The notes below the pieces were generated by a model. It searched no databases. It saw only the letters and a program-made list of their open reading frames with translations, and was not told where the DNA came from. Below, one piece after another: positions 29,653 to 34,627 of a stretch of 34,627 bases of DNA. The first letter of the stretch is position 1. Each line of letters begins with the position of its first letter. The DNA comes from Flavobacteriaceae bacterium (GTDB lineage: Bacteria; Bacteroidota; Bacteroidia; Flavobacteriales; Flavobacteriaceae). The translations under genes and the position numbers were made by a program. The stretch lies in NCBI GenBank assembly GCA_016649785.1, contig JAENXB010000002.1, positions 1 through 34,627 of the forward strand. Reading direction: 5' to 3'.

Positions 29653-30237
29653 ATGAACAAAGCATTACTTTTTATTTTTATATTTTTTTCTTTTGCACCC
29701 CAGATTAACGCTCAGGATTTCAACAGCAGTGAAACCCCAATCCTGGATGGATTTACAACCTTAATAGAAAAATCCAACGATTATCAGGGTTATAAAGTAG
29801 TGGATTATAACGATTTGGTTACATTAAAGAAAAACACCATCGAGTTTATTGCCTTTCTAAAAAATGAAATTACCACCCAACAAAATACAATTGATCAACA
29901 AAAGGATGAAATTTCAGAATTAAAGGCAAGTTTAGAAACAACTAAACAAAACCTAGCTGATGTTACTGCAGAAAAAGACGCCATTACCTTCCTTGGAATG
30001 CCTTTTAGTAAAGGCAGTTATATGGCCCTTATGTGGGGAATTGTCGCTGCTTTGATCATTGCCTTGCTCTTTTTTATTTTCCGATTTAAAAAAGGAAATA
30101 TACAAACCACTGAAGCAAAAAAGAACCTTCTTCTAACCGAAAAGGAATTTGAAGCTTACCGTGTAAAAGCTTTGGAAAAAGAACAACGACTAGGCAGACT
30201 CCTACAGGACGAAAGAAACAGGGCAAGCGACAAATAA
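29653..30237 (+). CDS. Exported/membrane coiled-coil protein of unknown function upstream of trmD
   Basis: Signal peptide MNKALLFIFIFFSFAPQINAQ, coiled coil NTIDQQKDEISELKASLETTKQNLADVTAEKD, one TM (YMALMWGIVAALIIALLFFIFRF), basic/acidic tail. Confidence 0.8.
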   Translation: MNKALLFIFIFFSFAPQINAQDFNSSETPILDGFTTLIEKSNDYQGYKVVDYNDLVTLKKNTIEFIAFLKNEITTQQNTIDQQKDEISELKASLETTKQNLADVTAEKDAITFLGMPFSKGSYMALMWGIVAALIIALLFFIFRFKKGNIQTTEAKKNLLLTEKEFEAYRVKALEKEQRLGRLLQDERNRASDK

Positions 30238-30306
30238 GAGGCTTCCTTGAATATGAAAATATTGCATAGATATTCCCCATCTTTGCAAAAGTAAATTTTT
30301 ATTAAA

Positions 30307-30987
30307 ATGCGAATTGATATTATTACCGTTGTTCCCGATATTTTAACCAGTCCGTTTGAGGTTTCCATTTTAAAACGCGCTATTGACAAAGGATTGGTTG
30401 AAATCCATCTTCATAATCTCCGGGATTACGTTACCGATAATTACAGACATATAGACGACTATCAATTTGGTGGAGGTGCCGGAATGGTAATGATGATCGA
30501 GCCCATTGATAAATGCATCACTCACCTCAAATCTGAACGGGAATATGATGAAATTATTTATATGTCTCCTGATGGAGAACGCCTAAACCAGAAGATGGTC
30601 AACACCTTATCTTTAAAAGAAAATATTCTTATTCTTTGTGGTCATTATAAAGGAGTAGATCAAAGAGTGCGTGATCATTTTATAACCAGGGAAATTTCCA
30701 TTGGAGATTATGTGCTTTCCGGAGGCGAACTTGCGGCAGCCGTAGTTTGTGATGCCATAATAAGACTTATCCCGGGAGTACTCGGGAATGAGACATCTGC
30801 CCTGACCGATTCATTCCAGGACGATTTACTTGCTCCGCCTGTTTATACAAGGCCTGCAGAATACAAAGGATGGAAGGTTCCCGAAATTTTAACGTCCGGA
30901 AATTTTCCTAAAATTGAAGACTGGCGGGAGGAGCAATCCTATTTAAGGACCAAAAAACTAAGACCCGATTTATTAAAAAATGAATAA
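30307..30987 (+). CDS. trmD: tRNA (guanine-N1)-methyltransferase
   Basis: [42 protein letters not shown]...[11 protein letters not shown]...[18 protein letters not shown]. Confidence 0.96.
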   Translation: MRIDIITVVPDILTSPFEVSILKRAIDKGLVEIHLHNLRDYVTDNYRHIDDYQFGGGAGMVMMIEPIDKCITHLKSEREYDEIIYMSPDGERLNQKMVNTLSLKENILILCGHYKGVDQRVRDHFITREISIGDYVLSGGELAAAVVCDAIIRLIPGVLGNETSALTDSFQDDLLAPPVYTRPAEYKGWKVPEILTSGNFPKIEDWREEQSYLRTKKLRPDLLKNE

Positions 30988-31022
30988 TTGATTTTTAATA
31001 GGGTTTATACTATTAAATTTCA

Positions 31023-31030
31023 TAATTTTG
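31023..31030 (+). promoter_or_regulatory. -7 box TAATTTTG upstream of rplS
   Basis: Exact TANNTTTG match (followed by C), 68 nt upstream of the rplS ATG. Confidence 0.45.
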
Positions 31031-31097
31031 CATCCCTAAATCAACCTCTGGCGAAAACCGTGAATGTTGCTTTGGCATATATTTTAAACTATAGCTT

Positions 31098-31448
31098 ATG
31101 GAATCGTTAATTAAATTCGTACAAGACGAATTCGTTACCAAAAAAGATTTTCCTGAATTTTCAGCAGGTGATACTATTACTGTTTATTATGAAATTAAGG
31201 AAGGGGCTAAAACCCGTACTCAGTTTTATAGAGGTGTAGTAATTCAGGTTAAAGGAACAGGAATTTCAAAAACCTTTACCATCAGAAAAATGAGTGGTAC
31301 TGTAGGTGTTGAGCGTATTTTTCCAATAAATATGCCCGCACTTCAAAAAGTTGAAATCAATAAACGCGGTAAAGTTAGAAGAGCCCGTATTTATTACTTT
31401 AGAGGTCTTACAGGTAAAAAAGCCCGTATTAAAGAGCAAAGAAGATAA
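31098..31448 (+). CDS. rplS: 50S ribosomal protein L19
   Basis: FPEFSAGDTITVYYEIKEGAKTRTQFYRGVVIQVKGTGISKTFTIRKMSGTVGVERIFPINMPALQKVEINKRGKVRRARIYYFRGLTGKKARIKE. Confidence 0.98.
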   Translation: MESLIKFVQDEFVTKKDFPEFSAGDTITVYYEIKEGAKTRTQFYRGVVIQVKGTGISKTFTIRKMSGTVGVERIFPINMPALQKVEINKRGKVRRARIYYFRGLTGKKARIKEQRR

Positions 31449-31461
31449 TTACTTACTTCTT

Positions 31462-31502
31462 AAAAAATCAAAAAGCCCCAATTTGGGGCTTTTTGATTTT
31501 TT
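31462..31502 (+). terminator. Strong (potentially bidirectional) terminator after rplS
   Basis: AAAAAATCAAAAAGCCCCA-ATT-TGGGGCTTTTTGATTTTTT, 19-bp perfect arms. Confidence 0.95.
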
Positions 31503-31825
31503 CTTTTTATACAAAAACTATTTTTGAAAAGAAAAAGGAATTCAATCTTACTTTTTTTAAACAGAAAATTTATCTATAAAACAACCTTTTCTTTAAAAAA
31601 ACATAAACCTCATTTTAAAATTCAAACGTTAAAACATTTTACAAATTAAAATTTTCATCGTAAATTGTGGATGTATTTAAAATTCAAATAGAATGACACC
31701 AGAATTTCTAATATTTTAAGTACTTTAAAGTAAGTTCTTTGCACAGGTTTTTATCTTCTATAATGTATGTTTTATAAAATGTAGACAGCTATAAAAGGTA
31801 AAAACGTTTTTGATATAATTTGGGC

Positions 31826-31975
31826 GCGTTCGTGAACAATTTATATCAAGTGAAATATCGCTCGCGGTAAGTTATGAAAATTGACTTATTTCCGATCTTT
31901 AAAGATCCAGCGGCAAAGCGTTATTTCGTTAGAAGCCATTTCAAAATACCTTGTATTTTGAAATGGCTTTTTTTA
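31826..31975 (+). ncRNA. Candidate small structured RNA (boundaries approximate)
   Basis: Orphan strong terminator at the 3' end (31933-31969 plus U run), preceded by several self-complementary segments; no convincing ORF ending before the terminator. Confidence 0.35.
31933..31975 (+). terminator. Rho-independent terminator not attributable to any annotated gene
   Basis: AAGCCATTTCAAAATA-CCTTG-TATTTTGAAATGGCTT followed by TTTTT; 16-bp perfect arms, 485 nt after rplS and 200 nt before icd. Confidence 0.85.
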
Positions 31976-32174
31976 TTTAAATACTTCTATCCCTACTAAT
32001 TTTACTGGCCTTCAAAACATTAAAAAATCACTAAAAATGGTATCTTCGCAAGACTTACTGTTTTTTTAACATTTTAATACTTAATCAAAACTGTTTTAAT
32101 AATTGAACGTTATTTTTCAACAGAATTTATTTAAAAATCCAATCAGAAATAACGCGAAAAAATAAATTTTTAAT

Positions 32175-34399
<2,225 letters not shown>

Positions 34400-34421
34400 G
34401 CTTTGCGTTTAATCCATAATA

Positions 34422-34455
34422 AAGCGAGCCGGGTAAATATTCGACTCGCTTTTTC
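34422..34455 (+). terminator. Terminator after icd
   Basis: AAGCGAG-cCG...CGa-CTCGCTT followed by TTTTCTT. Confidence 0.8.
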
Positions 34456-34563
34456 TTATACTTACGGTTAAATACCGTTCTTAATTACTCACATTACGCA
34501 AAAGCATAATAAATTTCCTAGTTTTAACGTTTGAAAAGTTGATAACTTTAAGCTCCTGAAAAG

Positions 34564-34627
34564 ATGAAGAATTTTGCGGATCTATACAGTGATTATTTAA
34601 TAAGTTCAAATTCTTATGTCACATCAA
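34564..34627 (+). CDS. 5' end of a probable transposase ORF (IS4/IS701-like), truncated by the window end
   Basis: ATGAAGAATTTTGCGGATCTATACAGTGATTATTTAATAAGTTCAAATTCTTATGTCACATCA = MKNFADLYSDYLISSNSYVTS, resembling N-termini of IS4/IS701-type transposases (recollection, short sample). Confidence 0.5.
   Translation, partial: MKNFADLYSDYLISSNSYVTS

Noticed and set aside
31874-31999. 41-aa ORF MKIDLFPIFKDPAAKRYFVRSHFKIPCILKWLFLFKYFYPY
   Set aside because: Its 3' half is the perfect terminator hairpin and U run; the stop lies beyond the expected transcript end, so a coding role is unlikely.

Overview
The window is AT-rich chromosomal DNA of Bacteroidetes/Flavobacteriaceae type. Support for this comes from the gene order, the TANNTTTG-type promoter boxes, the 480-aa-class GAPDH, the Bacteroidetes-type RpoZ and the DUF4835/PorD protein. 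It is nearly all core housekeeping genes. In order: a truncated sensor histidine kinase (-), coaE, a YbbR/CdaR-like protein, a GT2 glycosyltransferase, fabI, recN, porD/DUF4835, coaBC, rpoZ, bamD, dapA, a conserved hypothetical, ligA, a VOC-like protein, a LOG-family protein, prmC and a GNAT (all -). Next come ribD, a HAD hydrolase, an EamA transporter and yigZ (+), a thioesterase (-), dnaA, a low-MW phosphatase and an RsmI-like methyltransferase (+). Then a lysozyme/transglycosylase-like exported protein, mltG, a GNAT and dapF (-). The window closes with htrA/degP, gap, a coiled-coil membrane protein, trmD, rplS, monomeric NADP-isocitrate dehydrogenase (split by a frameshift) and the first codons of a probable transposase (+). 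I found no CRISPR array, tRNA, rRNA or recognisable defence or biosynthetic system, and no convincing entirely new system. The observations most worth checking are: (1) a probable signal peptide joined to the body of an exported muramidase-like protein only by a -1 shift at a perfectly phased A_AAA_AAG heptamer; (2) a 2-bp (TC) duplication that exactly explains the split icd gene; (3) a perfect 25-bp-arm hairpin downstream of ligA; (4) a palindrome-dense 725-bp intergenic region with a strong terminator that may encode a small RNA; (5) dispersed degenerate intergenic repeats. All product names come from reading the translations; no database search was run.
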